Below, one piece after another: positions 45,588 through 59,184 of a DNA stretch of 64,000 nucleotides. The position numbers and the translations under genes are program-made. The notes under the pieces were generated by a model. The model was not told the DNA's origin. It saw nothing but the letters and a program-made list of their open reading frames with translations, and did no database searches. Position 1 is the first letter of the stretch. Each line of letters begins with the position of its first letter. The DNA comes from Lysobacter luteus (GTDB lineage: Bacteria > Pseudomonadota > Gammaproteobacteria > Xanthomonadales > Xanthomonadaceae): contig NZ_OU015430.1 of assembly GCF_907164845.1 (NCBI RefSeq), positions 1,974,001 through 2,038,000 of the forward strand, given 5' to 3'.

Positions 45588-46864
45588 ATGCGTTTGCGAT
45601 CAGCGGCATTGGCTGCGTTCGTCGTCGTGTGTGCAGTGGCTTTTCCCACGCACGCCGCCGCCCCCCTGACCTTGGATGACGCCTTTCAGCGCGTCGCCGA
45701 AACCCACCCCGACCTGCGCCTGTTCGGTGCCCGCCACGAGGTGCTGGCAGCCGAGCTCGACCGCGAGTCCCTGCGCCCGGCGCTGGTCGCTGGAGCCGAG
45801 GTCGAGAACGTGCTCGGCACCGGTGCAGCCAGCGGCCTCGATGGGGCGGAGATCACGCTGAGCCTCGCCTCCGTGCTGGAGCGTGGCGGCAAGCTCGATG
45901 CCCGCCGCACGCTTGCGCAGAGTCGCATCGACGCGCTGGCCATGGGGCGGGAGGCCCAGCGGCTGGATCTCCTGGCCGAGGTGGGCCGCCGCTACCTGGC
46001 AGTCGTCGCGGCGCAGCGGCTAGGTGCGATTGCACGGCTGGGCATCGAGCAGCGCGAGAGCACTGTCGCGGCGGCACTTCGACGCCACGTAGCCGGTGCG
46101 TCGCCCGAATCGGTCGTGCTGACGGCACAAGCTGCGCTCGCCCGCGCCGAACTGGATCTCGCCCGTGCGGAGCAGCGGGGAGCCGCTGCGCGCCAGCACC
46201 TTGCGGCACTCTGGGGTGAACGGGAGCCGACGTTCGAAATTGCCGGGGGCGATCCGCTGGCACTGCCGGAGATCGCAGATTTTGCGGTACTCGCCAACTG
46301 GCTGCAGCGCACCCCCGAACTCGCGCAGTTCGTCGGCGAAGCGCGCATTCGAGAAGCTCGACTGCAGCTCGCCCGCAGCGAGGCTACTCCGGACCTGGAC
46401 TGGCAGGTCGGCGTTCGGCGGATGGCAGACGGCGATGACTTCGGCCTCGTCGGCAGCATCGCCATCCCATTGGGGGCAGACGCGCGTGCGCAGCCCGGCA
46501 TCCGCGTCGCGCGCGCGGAGTTGGCCGCGCTGGAGATCGAACGCGAGGCCAAAGGGCTATCGCTCTACTCCACGCTCGCCGAAGCGCATGGCCGCTTCCG
46601 AGTCGCCCGTCTGGAGGCGCAGCGGCTGGGTGATGACGTACTCCCGCGCCTGATCAAGGCCGAAGCCGCGGCAGCCACAGCCTACCGCGCGGGTGCCGCC
46701 AGCCATCTGGAGTGGGCCAGCTTGCAAGCGGAAGGCACGGCCGCCCGGCGGCAGCAGCTGGAGTCGGCTTTGGAAGCCCAACGCGCCCTAATCGAGATCC
46801 AGCGGCTGACCGGACAGGCATTCGTCGCCGGCAAGCCCCTGCAAGAAGAACCAGGAGCCACCCC

Positions 46865-46868
<4 letters not shown>
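45588..46868 (+). CDS. czcC: Outer-membrane channel of a heavy-metal RND efflux system (TolC/CzcC family)
   Basis: A protein of 426 residues with a Sec signal (cleavage near THAAA). The repeated outer-membrane-efflux helical layout is seen: LTLDDAFQRVAETHPDLRLF, ALRRHVAGASPESVVLTAQA and AATAYRAGAASHLEWASLQA. It forms the outer-membrane exit duct for CzcA/CzcB. Its stop overlaps the czcB start (ATGA). The symbol reflects family and operon order; the metal exported cannot be told from sequence. Confidence 0.9.
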
Positions 46869-51668
<4,800 letters not shown>

Positions 51669-51672
<4 letters not shown>

Positions 51673-51993
51673 TTCCCGTACTCAAGGTCGCGGCCCTCTT
51701 CGTCATCGCCGCACTCGCGGAGATCGTCGGCTGTTGGCTGGTCTTGCTCTGGCCGCACCGCCTGGCTCCTCGTTCCAGCGGCGATCAGCCTCGCGGCATT
51801 CGCCTGGCTACTGACGTTGCACCCGGTGGCTTCCGGCAGGATTTACGCCGCATACGGCGGCATCTACCTCGCGACGGCACTTGTTTGGCTGGTGCTCGTC
51901 GACGACGGCCGACTCAACCGCATCGATCTGATCGGTGGCGGTTTGATTCTCCTTGGAGCACTGGTGATGGTCGTCGGGCATTGGCGTACCTGA
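51669..51993 (+). pseudogene. ynfA: YnfA family membrane protein, frameshifted
   Basis: The frame opening at 51669 (ATGA overlap with the CDF stop) encodes the conserved start [20 protein letters not shown]. Homology is lost after about residue 28 and resumes in the next frame from 51763 ([20 protein letters not shown]) to the TGA at 51991, with [20 protein letters not shown] intact. The two halves together make a near-complete YnfA (about 108 residues), a four-helix small membrane protein. A short deletion near 51750-51763 is the likely cause, as the joined product is a few residues shorter than family members. A sequencing error is an alternative. Confidence 0.85.
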
Positions 51994-52105
51994 TCGGCGA
52001 TGGATCGATGCCCGTAGACGCGTCCGGAGAGTTCTAGTCATTCTCACGTTGGCTGTACCGCCGACTGGCTAGTCTTCTCTGCCTCTGTCGCGCAAGAGGC
52101 ATGCG

Positions 52106-52840
52106 GTGGCCGTGATGGATGGACTTCTTCCGATCCTAGGGTTGGCGCTGCTCCCCGCCGCCGGAAACTTTGCAGGCGGCGTACTCGCGGAGGTATGGAA
52201 ACCCTCAGCTCGCGTCCTGAGCGCGGCATTACATGCCGCCGTCGGAATCATGCTGGCGATTGTCGCCACTGAACTCCTGCCGAAAGCCAGCGCGGTCCTG
52301 TCAGGTTGGGTGATAGGCGCTGCTTTCGTAATGGGCGGCGTGCTGTATCTGGCGATAGAAGCCGGCGCACAGCGACTGGCGGGGGCAAAACGGGGCGGAA
52401 AGCGCATGTGGCTGATCTACGCGGCGGTCGCGATCGACCTACTTAGCGATGGCCTTATGATCGGCTCCGGCGGTGCTGTCGCCACCGCGCTCGCGTTGAA
52501 GCTGGCAGCCGGCCAAGTGCTGGCCGACGTGCCAGAAGGCTACGCGGCCGCGGCCTCGTTCCGTGCGAATGACGTACCACGCGGCAAGCGATTGCTGATG
52601 ATGGCGTCGTTCGCGATCCCGGTACTGCTGGCCGCTACGTTCGCGCACCTGGTGCTCAGGGACGCGAACGATCTATGGAAATTCGGTGCGCTCGCGGTCA
52701 TTGGGGGGCTCTTGTCGCTGGCCGCCATTGAAGACCTCCTCGGGGAAGCCCATGAGCATGGCGCGGATTCGAAGGCCGCCGCCATGTCCTTCGTTGGGGG
52801 ATTCGCACTATTCGTGTTCGTCTCGGCTGGCTTGGAGTAG
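52106..52840 (+). CDS. ZIP family metal transporter
   Basis: A protein of 244 residues starting with GTG at 52106 (AAGAGG 6 bases upstream) or ATG at 52115. It has about eight membrane segments. The ZIP helix IV/V metal sites are seen as LHAAVGIMLAIVATELLPKA (His, Glu) and AVAIDLLSDGLMIGSGGAV (Asp in place of the usual His), then VLADVPEGYAAAASF. ZIP proteins usually import divalent metal, so its place behind an efflux operon is notable. It is 112 bases after the ynfA remnant. Confidence 0.85.
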   Translation: MAVMDGLLPILGLALLPAAGNFAGGVLAEVWKPSARVLSAALHAAVGIMLAIVATELLPKASAVLSGWVIGAAFVMGGVLYLAIEAGAQRLAGAKRGGKRMWLIYAAVAIDLLSDGLMIGSGGAVATALALKLAAGQVLADVPEGYAAAASFRANDVPRGKRLLMMASFAIPVLLAATFAHLVLRDANDLWKFGALAVIGGLLSLAAIEDLLGEAHEHGADSKAAAMSFVGGFALFVFVSAGLE

Positions 52841-53206
52841 GCCTCTTATCTCTGTAACCCGCTGAGTGCACACATATGGCGTTTGGGGATGAGAGGTCCG
52901 CTTTGGGTCGAAAGCAGCCGTTGCCACCTGAAGGCGCCACGACATCCCGGCACGCAAGATATGGCGACGTCGTCCGCGATGGATGGATGTGCAGGTGAGC
53001 GGCGCAATGTTCTCACGACCATCAAAGAGCCCTTCTCTGCCCTCCCTACGCGGCAATTTCCTACAGACACCCGCGCCCTACCCCAGCAGACTCGCCCCGC
53101 TCCCCCGCAGCGGCGTCCGCCGCACGCCGGAGCGGCCCCACGGATTTGCAGGCACGCGCGGCGTGCCGGTCCCGGGGCGACACATGGAACGCATAAGGAT
53201 CTTGCC
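52841..53206. other. Intergenic region with a short repeat, no convincing gene
   Basis: These 366 bases hold no ORF with coding character. The stretch 52895-52923 (GGTCCGCTTTGGGTCGAAAG and following bases) resembles, inverted, the element at 45042-45066. I recall similar short AAAGCGGAC-type sequences scattered between genes in proteobacteria. The end of the region carries AAGGA, the ribosome site of the gene at 53207. Confidence 0.5.
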
Positions 53207-53680
53207 GTGTCCCAGAACATCATTGACTTCACTCTCGACGACGCGCAGCTGGCGGCGTCCCTGCAAGCGCTGACCGACCTTGAGGCGCAGTTGTCCGGGC
53301 TGGTGGCGATGTCCACCGAACAGCGCCGCAAGCTGGCGCGCATGGGCGACAAGTCCGAGGCCTTCTGCCGGCAGACGCTGTCGGTGCTGGCGCAGAACCC
53401 GCAGGTGGTGCCGCCGAGCCTGAAGCTGGCCGAGGCGCAGGCCGACCTGGCGGCGCTGGACCGGTTGCGCCCGTTGGTTCTGCGCCTGCAGCGGCTGGCC
53501 GAGCGTGCCAACGACACCGAGGTCGCGCTGGGCAGCGACGTGATGCGTTGCGCGCTGGACGGCTACGCGCTGCTGAAGGTGTCCGGCCGCAACCAGGGAC
53601 TGGAGGGCCTGCGCAAGGAGCTGGGCACCCGCTTTGCCCGCAGCACGCGCAGCACCGAGGACGTGCCCGAGCCGGCGTGA
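53207..53680 (+). CDS. Conserved hypothetical cytosolic helical protein
   Basis: A protein of 157 residues. The GTG at 53207 is preferred: AAGGA ends 7 bases before it, and the longer upstream reading has no coding character. The chain is almost all helix (LAASLQALTDLEAQLSGLVA, LKLAEAQADLAALDRLRPLV) with an Arg/Ser-rich C-terminal tail. It has no signal or membrane segment and one Cys pair. The function is unknown. A strong terminator follows, marking it as a separate transcription unit outside the metal island. Confidence 0.78.
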   Translation: MSQNIIDFTLDDAQLAASLQALTDLEAQLSGLVAMSTEQRRKLARMGDKSEAFCRQTLSVLAQNPQVVPPSLKLAEAQADLAALDRLRPLVLRLQRLAERANDTEVALGSDVMRCALDGYALLKVSGRNQGLEGLRKELGTRFARSTRSTEDVPEPA

Positions 53681-53718
53681 GCCACCCCACCGGCAGGCCC
53701 ATGCCCGTCGCACCCTGC

Positions 53719-53743
53719 AAGGCCGCCCCCGGGCGGCCTTTTT
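53719..53743 (+). terminator. Rho-independent terminator
   Basis: A GC-rich stem (53719-53728 with 53731-53740) is followed by five T residues (53739-53743). It lies 39 bases after the stop of the helical protein gene. Confidence 0.88.
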
Positions 53744-53802
53744 GCTGCCCGCACGTCGGCGCCGGCCGTGTGGGTTACGGCGCGGCGAGTGGCGAATAAA
53801 GC

Positions 53803-54096
53803 GCCATCACTGCCACTTCAAGAGCCGCCCGCGGCGCCCCAAGTGCCACCGTCGGTGCTTTGGGTGCCGCACGTGGCGGTTCCAGCGGCACGCGTCGCGG
53901 CTGGAGTGGCATGCACCGAACGCAGAGCCGCACGCGCCGCCATTCCACCGCCGAGGGTCGCGCTTGCACCTGCGCGCGCGGCGGGTGGTGCGGCACACGT
54001 CGCACCACAGGCGGCACACGCGGGACCCACAGCGCCGCACGCCGTCCAGCGCGCGCGGCACACGGCGCGGCGAACGGCACGCGTGGCGGTTACAAC
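53803..54096. repeat. Imperfect 21-bp tandem repeat tract
   Basis: About fourteen units of 21 bp can be laid in register from 53803 to 54096; clearest are those beginning at 53866, 53887, 53992, 54013 and 54076, most opening with GGCAC or GCCGCAC. Units are diverged. Several frames stay open through it and give heptad-like low-complexity peptides (for example GTRRGWS, GTRGGYN), but base composition by codon position does not favour any frame and no ribosome site precedes one. The region 53744-54222 otherwise holds no gene that I can support. Confidence 0.65.
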
Positions 54097-54222
54097 GTGG
54101 CAGCCGGCGCTGGAAGCGTGACGCTCGCCGCTGCGGGCAATACCTGCACCAATCAATACGGCACCGGCGGGCGTGGCCGTGCCGCGCGCGGCGGCCTCAG
54201 CGTCGCAACCGCTACCGCGCGG

Positions 54223-54411
54223 TCAGCAGCGTCCGCGCCGATCGCCGTGCTTGAGGTGCCCGTTGAGCGCTTCGCGCGGCAGCTCCATGGTCTTCTTGCC
54301 CTTGTGGCAGACCAGCACGGTGTCGCTACCGATCTTGCCGAGCGGCCCCAACGGGATCACCACGCAGCCGGTGACGGCGACGGCAAGCAGTGCGGCCAGG
54401 ATAAGTTTCAT
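54223..54411 (-). CDS. Very small lipoprotein with a CHKG motif
   Basis: A protein of 62 residues starting at 54411 with AGGGGG upstream. The lipoprotein signal ends in VTGC. The mature peptide contains VCHKGKKTMELPREALNGHL then KHGDRRGRC: a Cys-His pair and a His-Gly-Asp...Cys end that recurs in small secreted domains (CHKGK...HLxHGDxxGxC). It may bind metal through these residues. It is 109 bases downstream of the PAS kinase stop on the same strand. Confidence 0.75.
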   Translation of the reverse strand: MKLILAALLAVAVTGCVVIPLGPLGKIGSDTVLVCHKGKKTMELPREALNGHLKHGDRRGRC

Positions 54412-54520
54412 GTCGGTTCCCCCTGATGGTTGGCGTGCAGCAAAGCCGGGGATTCTGCCGCACCTCCACGCCACGAACCGCGTCGCACGGCCCAGAGTGT
54501 CCAATCCGCGCGCCGCCGGG

Positions 54521-56065
54521 TCACCCGCCCGATGGGGCGTCCTGGCCGGCCGCACGCGGGAAGTGCGCGGCGAACACGGTGCCGCGCGCCTCGGTGGATT
54601 CCACGTCGATGGTGCCGCGGTGCGCACGCATGATCTCCGCGACGATGTAAAGGCCCAGGCCCACGCTGCGGGACCCGGCGCCGACGTCCGCGCCGCGCAC
54701 CATGGGCTGGAACAGCACCGCGCGCAGCGCTTCGGGGATTGCCGGGCCGGTGTTATGCACCGACACCGTGAAGCCGTCGGCGCGTGCCACCGACGCCACG
54801 ATGACCGGCGCGCCGCGCGCGCCATAGGCCACGGCGTTGGACACCAGGTTGCCGACCAGTTGTGCCAGGCGGTCGGGGTCGGCCGCGCAGGGATGGTCGC
54901 CTTCCGGCCGGTGCACCAGCTGCGCTTCGGGGTAGGCCTGGGCCAGCTCCGCCAGTTGGGTGGCGACCGCGGCGTGCAGGTCGAACGGCACCACCTCCAC
55001 CGCAAGGCCCTGCCCCAACCTTGCGCGGGTGAAGTCCAGCAGGTCGTTGACCAGGCGCAGCGCGCGGGTGGTCGCACGGGTGATATTGCCCAGCACCGGC
55101 TGGTGCACGGCGGGCAGGCCGGCCATCTCCAGCACCTGGCCGCCCAGCCGGATGGTGGACAGCGGATTGCGCAGGTCATGGCTGACGATGCCGACCATCT
55201 GCTCGGCGAACAGTGCCCGGTCCTCCGCCGCGGCGCGCTGCTCGATCAGCTCGGTGATGTCCTGCAGCAGGCCGAACACGCGGCCGGGCATGCCGTCGGG
55301 GCCGGGCACGGCCCGCGCTGTCGCCAGCACCGTGCGCTGGACCCCGTCGTCCCCGTTGATGCGGTAGGCGTGGCGGTAGGTGGTGGCCGGCGCGTGCAGC
55401 ATGCGACCCAACGCCGCCAGGGCCGCTTCGCGGTCGTCCGGATGCACCGCCGCCACGTAGTCCTCGTAGGCGACCGGGCCGGGCCGGTCGCGCCCCAGCA
55501 GCAACGCCACGCCCGGGTCGAAGTAACGCTCGCCGGACGCCGGGTCCATCTCCCACACCTGCAGCGCGCCGGCTTCCAGCGCCAGGCGCAGGCGGGTGCC
55601 AGCCACCGCCAGCGCATCCCGCGCCTGCTTCTGCTCGGCCAGCAAGCCCTCGGCCCGCTTGCGCGCCGTCATCAGTTCGCGCTCATAGGTGTGCCGGTCT
55701 TCAGCGATGGACACCGCCAGCTCGTGCACCACCACGCCATCGCGCTCGCGGCGGATGGCATTCATCATCATCGGCAACGGCCGCGCGCCCTCGCGGGCCA
55801 GGTCCAGCTTCACTTCGGCGATGGAGCCCTGCATCTGCAGCAGCGGCGCCCAGTGGGTCTGGTGGAAGATGCGCCCGCCGACGGTGAGCAGGTCCTGGAA
55901 GCGCCGTTGGCCGACGAGCTGCGCGCGGTCGACCCCGAGCCATTGGCAGAAGGTCGCGTTGGCGTGGCGGATGGTGCCGTCCCCATCGGTCACCAGCAGG
56001 CCGCACGGCGCGTGCTCGTAGAGGAAGCTGGTGTCGGGGATCCCCCTGTCGTCAGGCGCGGACAC
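54521..56065 (-). CDS. PAS-domain sensor histidine kinase paired with an RsbQ-type hydrolase
   Basis: A protein of 514 residues with no membrane segment. PAS 1 covers about residues 10-125 (YEHAPCGLLVTDGDGTIRHA, FQDLLTVGGRIFHQTHWAPL). A coiled-coil (RHTYERELMTARKRAE) leads to PAS 2 at about 160-275. HisKA has the phospho-acceptor His in MVGIVSHDLRNPLSTI. The ATPase has LVGNLVSNAVAYGARG and SVGLGLYIVAEIMRAHRG. The start lies inside the end of the upstream RsbQ-like gene (14-base overlap). PAS 1 may sense a small molecule made or released by the hydrolase. There is no response regulator alongside. Confidence 0.92.
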   Translation of the reverse strand: MSAPDDRGIPDTSFLYEHAPCGLLVTDGDGTIRHANATFCQWLGVDRAQLVGQRRFQDLLTVGGRIFHQTHWAPLLQMQGSIAEVKLDLAREGARPLPMMMNAIRRERDGVVVHELAVSIAEDRHTYERELMTARKRAEGLLAEQKQARDALAVAGTRLRLALEAGALQVWEMDPASGERYFDPGVALLLGRDRPGPVAYEDYVAAVHPDDREAALAALGRMLHAPATTYRHAYRINGDDGVQRTVLATARAVPGPDGMPGRVFGLLQDITELIEQRAAAEDRALFAEQMVGIVSHDLRNPLSTIRLGGQVLEMAGLPAVHQPVLGNITRATTRALRLVNDLLDFTRARLGQGLAVEVVPFDLHAAVATQLAELAQAYPEAQLVHRPEGDHPCAADPDRLAQLVGNLVSNAVAYGARGAPVIVASVARADGFTVSVHNTGPAIPEALRAVLFQPMVRGADVGAGSRSVGLGLYIVAEIMRAHRGTIDVESTEARGTVFAAHFPRAAGQDAPSGG

Positions 56066-56873
56066 GGTCGTGCAACGGCAAGGCCTCCAGGAACTCGTCC
56101 ATCGCCGCCATGCTCGCGCTCGGCGCGCTCAGGTGCGGGCAATGCCCGACGTTCTCGATGATGCGCAAGGTGGAGTTGGGCAGCGTCCGCTGCAGGTAGT
56201 CGCCCACCGGCCGCGGCGCGATGATGTCGTCGCTGCACTGCAGGACCAGCACCGGCGCCTGCAGCTTGGGAAGGTCGGCACGGTTGTCGGACAGGAACGT
56301 CACCCGGGCGAAGTGCGCGGCGATGTCGGGGTCGGTGCGACAGAAGCTGTTGGTGAGCTCCTCCGCCAACTCCGGCTGCCCCGGCGCGCCCATGATGGCC
56401 GGCGCCATCGTGCTCGACCACCCGAGGTAGTTGCCCTCCATCGTTTCCAGCAACGAGTCGATGTCCGCGCGCGAGAAGCCGCCGATGTAGTCGCCGTCGT
56501 TGATGTAGCAGGGCGACGGCCCGAGCATCACGTGGGCGTCGATCAGCTCGGGCGCCTTGATGCCGGCCAGCAGGCCGATCATCGCGCTGACCGAATGGCC
56601 GACGAAGACCACCGGGCCCTGCGCGCCGTCGCGGATGACCTCCAGCAGGTCGTCGGCATGCCCCTGCAGGCTGCCATGGCGCTCGCGGTCGTAGGCCGAC
56701 AGGTCCGACATGCCGCTGCCGACCAGGTCGTAGCGGATGGTCCGGTAGCGGTCCTCGTAGGCGGGCGCCATCAGCCGCCACATGTTCTGGTCGCAGCCGA
56801 AGCCGTGCGCGAACACGATCGTGGCCGGGCCGTCACCGGCGATATGGACGTGGTGGCGGTTACGCGTGTTCAT
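56052..56873 (-). CDS. RsbQ-like alpha/beta hydrolase
   Basis: A protein of 273 residues, matching RsbQ in length (269). The fold and triad are clear: VFAHGFGCDQNMWR (oxyanion loop), FVGHSVSAMIGLL (nucleophile Ser), LQCSDDIIAP (Asp) and VGHCPHLSAP (His). RsbQ in Bacillus and KAI2/D14-like plant receptors hydrolyse a small hydrophobic signal and act through a partner. Here the partner is plausibly the PAS kinase encoded by the overlapping downstream gene. It is cytoplasmic, and the ligand is unknown. Confidence 0.92.
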   Translation of the reverse strand: MNTRNRHHVHIAGDGPATIVFAHGFGCDQNMWRLMAPAYEDRYRTIRYDLVGSGMSDLSAYDRERHGSLQGHADDLLEVIRDGAQGPVVFVGHSVSAMIGLLAGIKAPELIDAHVMLGPSPCYINDGDYIGGFSRADIDSLLETMEGNYLGWSSTMAPAIMGAPGQPELAEELTNSFCRTDPDIAAHFARVTFLSDNRADLPKLQAPVLVLQCSDDIIAPRPVGDYLQRTLPNSTLRIIENVGHCPHLSAPSASMAAMDEFLEALPLHDRVRA

Positions 56874-57005
56874 GCTGGTGCAGGCCTCCCCTCTTGCCGA
56901 GCCGGAAAGGTTGGCACATCGCGCGCAAGCGGCGATGAAGACGGGCCGGGTGTGGGCACGATGGAGCGGCCGTCATCCGGATGCGGCCGCGGCACGCCAG
57001 TGGTG

Positions 57006-57869
57006 TCAGATGTTGCTTTCGTCGGCCGGCACGGCGGTCGACAACGGCGCGGCGCCGCCCAGCGTGTCTTCGCTCTCGGGGCAGTCACAGCCGACGCCGT
57101 AGCTGGTCATCGACAGCGAGCCGTAGGCGTAGCCGTCCACCAGTGTCTGCGCCGGGGTGCCGGCCGCGGCGGCGGCGCCGGCGATGTAGAGCACCGGCAG
57201 GAAGTGTTCGGGCGTGGGCGCGGCCATTGCGTAGTCGCGGTGGGAGACCAGCGAGGCCGCATCCCCGGGACGCTCGGTCAGCACCTGGTGGGCGTGCTCG
57301 TCGAACCGCCGCGCCCAGTCGAAGCCGGCATCGGGCTGGGCCCAGTCGATCGCGCGCAGGTTGTGCACCACGTTGCCGCTGGCCATCAGCAGCACGCCAC
57401 GCTCGCGCAGGCGCGACAGCCGCGCACCCAGTTCGACGTGCCACTCCGGCGGCTTGAGTGCGTTGATCGACAGCTGCACCACCGGCACGTCGGCGTCGGG
57501 GAAGGCATGCACCAGCACCGACCAGGTGCCGTGGTCCAGCCCCCACCCGTCCAGGTCGGCGCCGACATGGTCGGGACGGGCAATGTCGGCGACTTCCTCG
57601 GCCAGCTCGGGTAGCCCTGGCGCCGGGTACTGCACGTCGAACAGCGGCTGCGGGAAACCGAAGAAGTCGTGGATGGTGCGCGGCCGGGCCATGGCGGTGA
57701 CCGCGGTGGCGTTGACGTACCAGTGGGCGGACACCATCAGGATGGCGCGCGGCCGTGGCACCGAGGCGCCGAAGCTGCGCCAGGCGTCGGTGAAGCGGTT
57801 GCGCTCCAGCGCGTTCATCGGGCTGCCGTGGCCGAGGAAGGCGGCGGGCATGGCGGCGTTGGTCTTCAT
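57006..57869 (-). CDS. LigB/DODA-type extradiol ring-cleavage dioxygenase (YgiD-like)
   Basis: A protein of 287 residues starting at 57869. Metal-site residues of the class III extradiol dioxygenases are present: AFLGHGSPMNALE, LMVSAHWYVN and the later His in SGNVVHNLRAID. The motif TIHDFFGFPQPLFDVQYPAP is typical of the YgiD/4,5-DOPA dioxygenase group. It cleaves catechols using a divalent metal. It is divergent from the membrane-fusion gene at 57970 and separated by about 130 bases from the RsbQ gene on the same strand. Confidence 0.92.
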   Translation of the reverse strand: MKTNAAMPAAFLGHGSPMNALERNRFTDAWRSFGASVPRPRAILMVSAHWYVNATAVTAMARPRTIHDFFGFPQPLFDVQYPAPGLPELAEEVADIARPDHVGADLDGWGLDHGTWSVLVHAFPDADVPVVQLSINALKPPEWHVELGARLSRLRERGVLLMASGNVVHNLRAIDWAQPDAGFDWARRFDEHAHQVLTERPGDAASLVSHRDYAMAAPTPEHFLPVLYIAGAAAAAGTPAQTLVDGYAYGSLSMTSYGVGCDCPESEDTLGGAAPLSTAVPADESNI

Positions 57870-57969
57870 GGTCGGCTCCGGTGGGTGCGGGTCGGCGGGC
57901 CGGGCTGGCATCGGCCGGCGCATGCTGTGGGTATCGTAGGCACTCTGCCGTGCACGCCCGGAGTTCCGC

Positions 57970-59184
57970 ATGAAGCGCACCGTGCTCCTCGTGGTTGCCG
58001 CCGTCCTGGCCGTGGCCCTCGCCGGCTGGGCATGGGCGAGTTGGCGTGGCCCGGCGCTACCCGGGTACGAGGTGCAGCAGCGGCCGCTGGTGCAGACGGT
58101 GGTGGCCACCGGCCGGGTGGTGGCGTCGTCGCGGGCGCAGGTGGGCAGCGCCATCACCGCGGTGGTAGCGGAGCGGCGCGTGCAGGAGGGGGACCGGGTC
58201 CAGCCCGGCGACGTGCTGGCGGTGCTGCGCGCCGACGACCTGGAGGCCGCGCTGCGCGAGGCCGAAGCCAGCTTGGCGCGGCTGCAGCAGTCCACCCGCC
58301 CGCAGGCGCAGGCCAGCCTGCGCGAGGCCGAGGCCCGCTTGGCGCAGGCCCGCCGCGAGACGACGCGCCGCCGCGAGCTGGCCGACCGCCAGCTGGTGGC
58401 CCGCGAGACCCTGGAGCAGGCGGTGCAGGCCGAGACGGCCGCGCGCGCCGCCGCCGAGCAGGCCCGGCTGGCGGCACGGGCATTGGGTGCCGGAAACCCT
58501 GAGGAAGCCGCCGCCCGCGCCCGCGTGGCCAGCGCCCGCGCGCAGCTCGACAAGACCCTCGTGCGCGCCGAAGTGGCCGGCACCGTGCTGGTCCGCAACG
58601 TCGAACCCGGCGACCTGGTGCAACCGGGGCGGGTGCTGTTCGAGATCGCCCGGACGGGTGCCACCGAGGTGCTGGTGCCGGTGGACGAGAAGAACCTGGG
58701 CGTATTGCGCGTCGGCCAGCCGGCGCAGTGCGTGGCCGATGCCTATCCGGCACAACCGTTCCCCGCGCGGATCGCCTTCATCGCCCCGGGCGTGGACCCC
58801 CAACGCGGGTCGGTCGACATCCGCCTGGCGGTGGACCCCGTGCCGGAATTCGTGCGGCAGGACATGACCGTGTCGGTCAACGTGGAGACCGGCCGCCGCG
58901 ATGCCGCGCTGGTGGTGCCCAACGATGCGCTGGGCGCGGTGGCCGGCGACCGCGCCGAGGTCTGGCGCGTCAAGGACGGCCGCGCCGGCCGTACCCCGGT
59001 ACGGCTGGGCCTGCGCGGACTCACGCTGACCGAGGTCGTCGACGGGCTGGCGCCCGGTGACCGGGTGCTGGCCGACGCCGGCGCCGGGCTGCAGGACGGC
59101 GACCGGGTCCGCGTGGACCTGGACCCGCTGCCGGCCGCCACGGCGGCGGCCTCGCGCAACGAGCTGCCGGTGAGCCTCGACTGA
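57970..59184 (+). CDS. Membrane-fusion protein of a MacAB-like export system
   Basis: A protein of 404 residues with an N-terminal membrane anchor (VLLVVAAVLAVALAGWAW). It has the HlyD/MacA layout: a lipoyl half (VQEGDRVQPGDVLAVLRADD), a long coiled-coil hairpin rich in Ala/Glu/Arg (about residues 90-185), the second lipoyl half (VRAEVAGTVLVRNVEPGDLV) and beta-barrel domains (TEVLVPVDEKNLGVLRVGQP). It bridges the ABC transporter to an outer-membrane channel encoded elsewhere. The stop shares one base with the start of the permease gene. Confidence 0.92.
   Translation: MKRTVLLVVAAVLAVALAGWAWASWRGPALPGYEVQQRPLVQTVVATGRVVASSRAQVGSAITAVVAERRVQEGDRVQPGDVLAVLRADDLEAALREAEASLARLQQSTRPQAQASLREAEARLAQARRETTRRRELADRQLVARETLEQAVQAETAARAAAEQARLAARALGAGNPEEAAARARVASARAQLDKTLVRAEVAGTVLVRNVEPGDLVQPGRVLFEIARTGATEVLVPVDEKNLGVLRVGQPAQCVADAYPAQPFPARIAFIAPGVDPQRGSVDIRLAVDPVPEFVRQDMTVSVNVETGRRDAALVVPNDALGAVAGDRAEVWRVKDGRAGRTPVRLGLRGLTLTEVVDGLAPGDRVLADAGAGLQDGDRVRVDLDPLPAATAAASRNELPVSLD

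Noticed and set aside
53768..54121. Possible Ala/Pro/Val-rich protein in the 21-bp repeat tract (GTG start)
   Set aside because: No ribosome site, other frames are equally open, and codon-position composition does not support coding.
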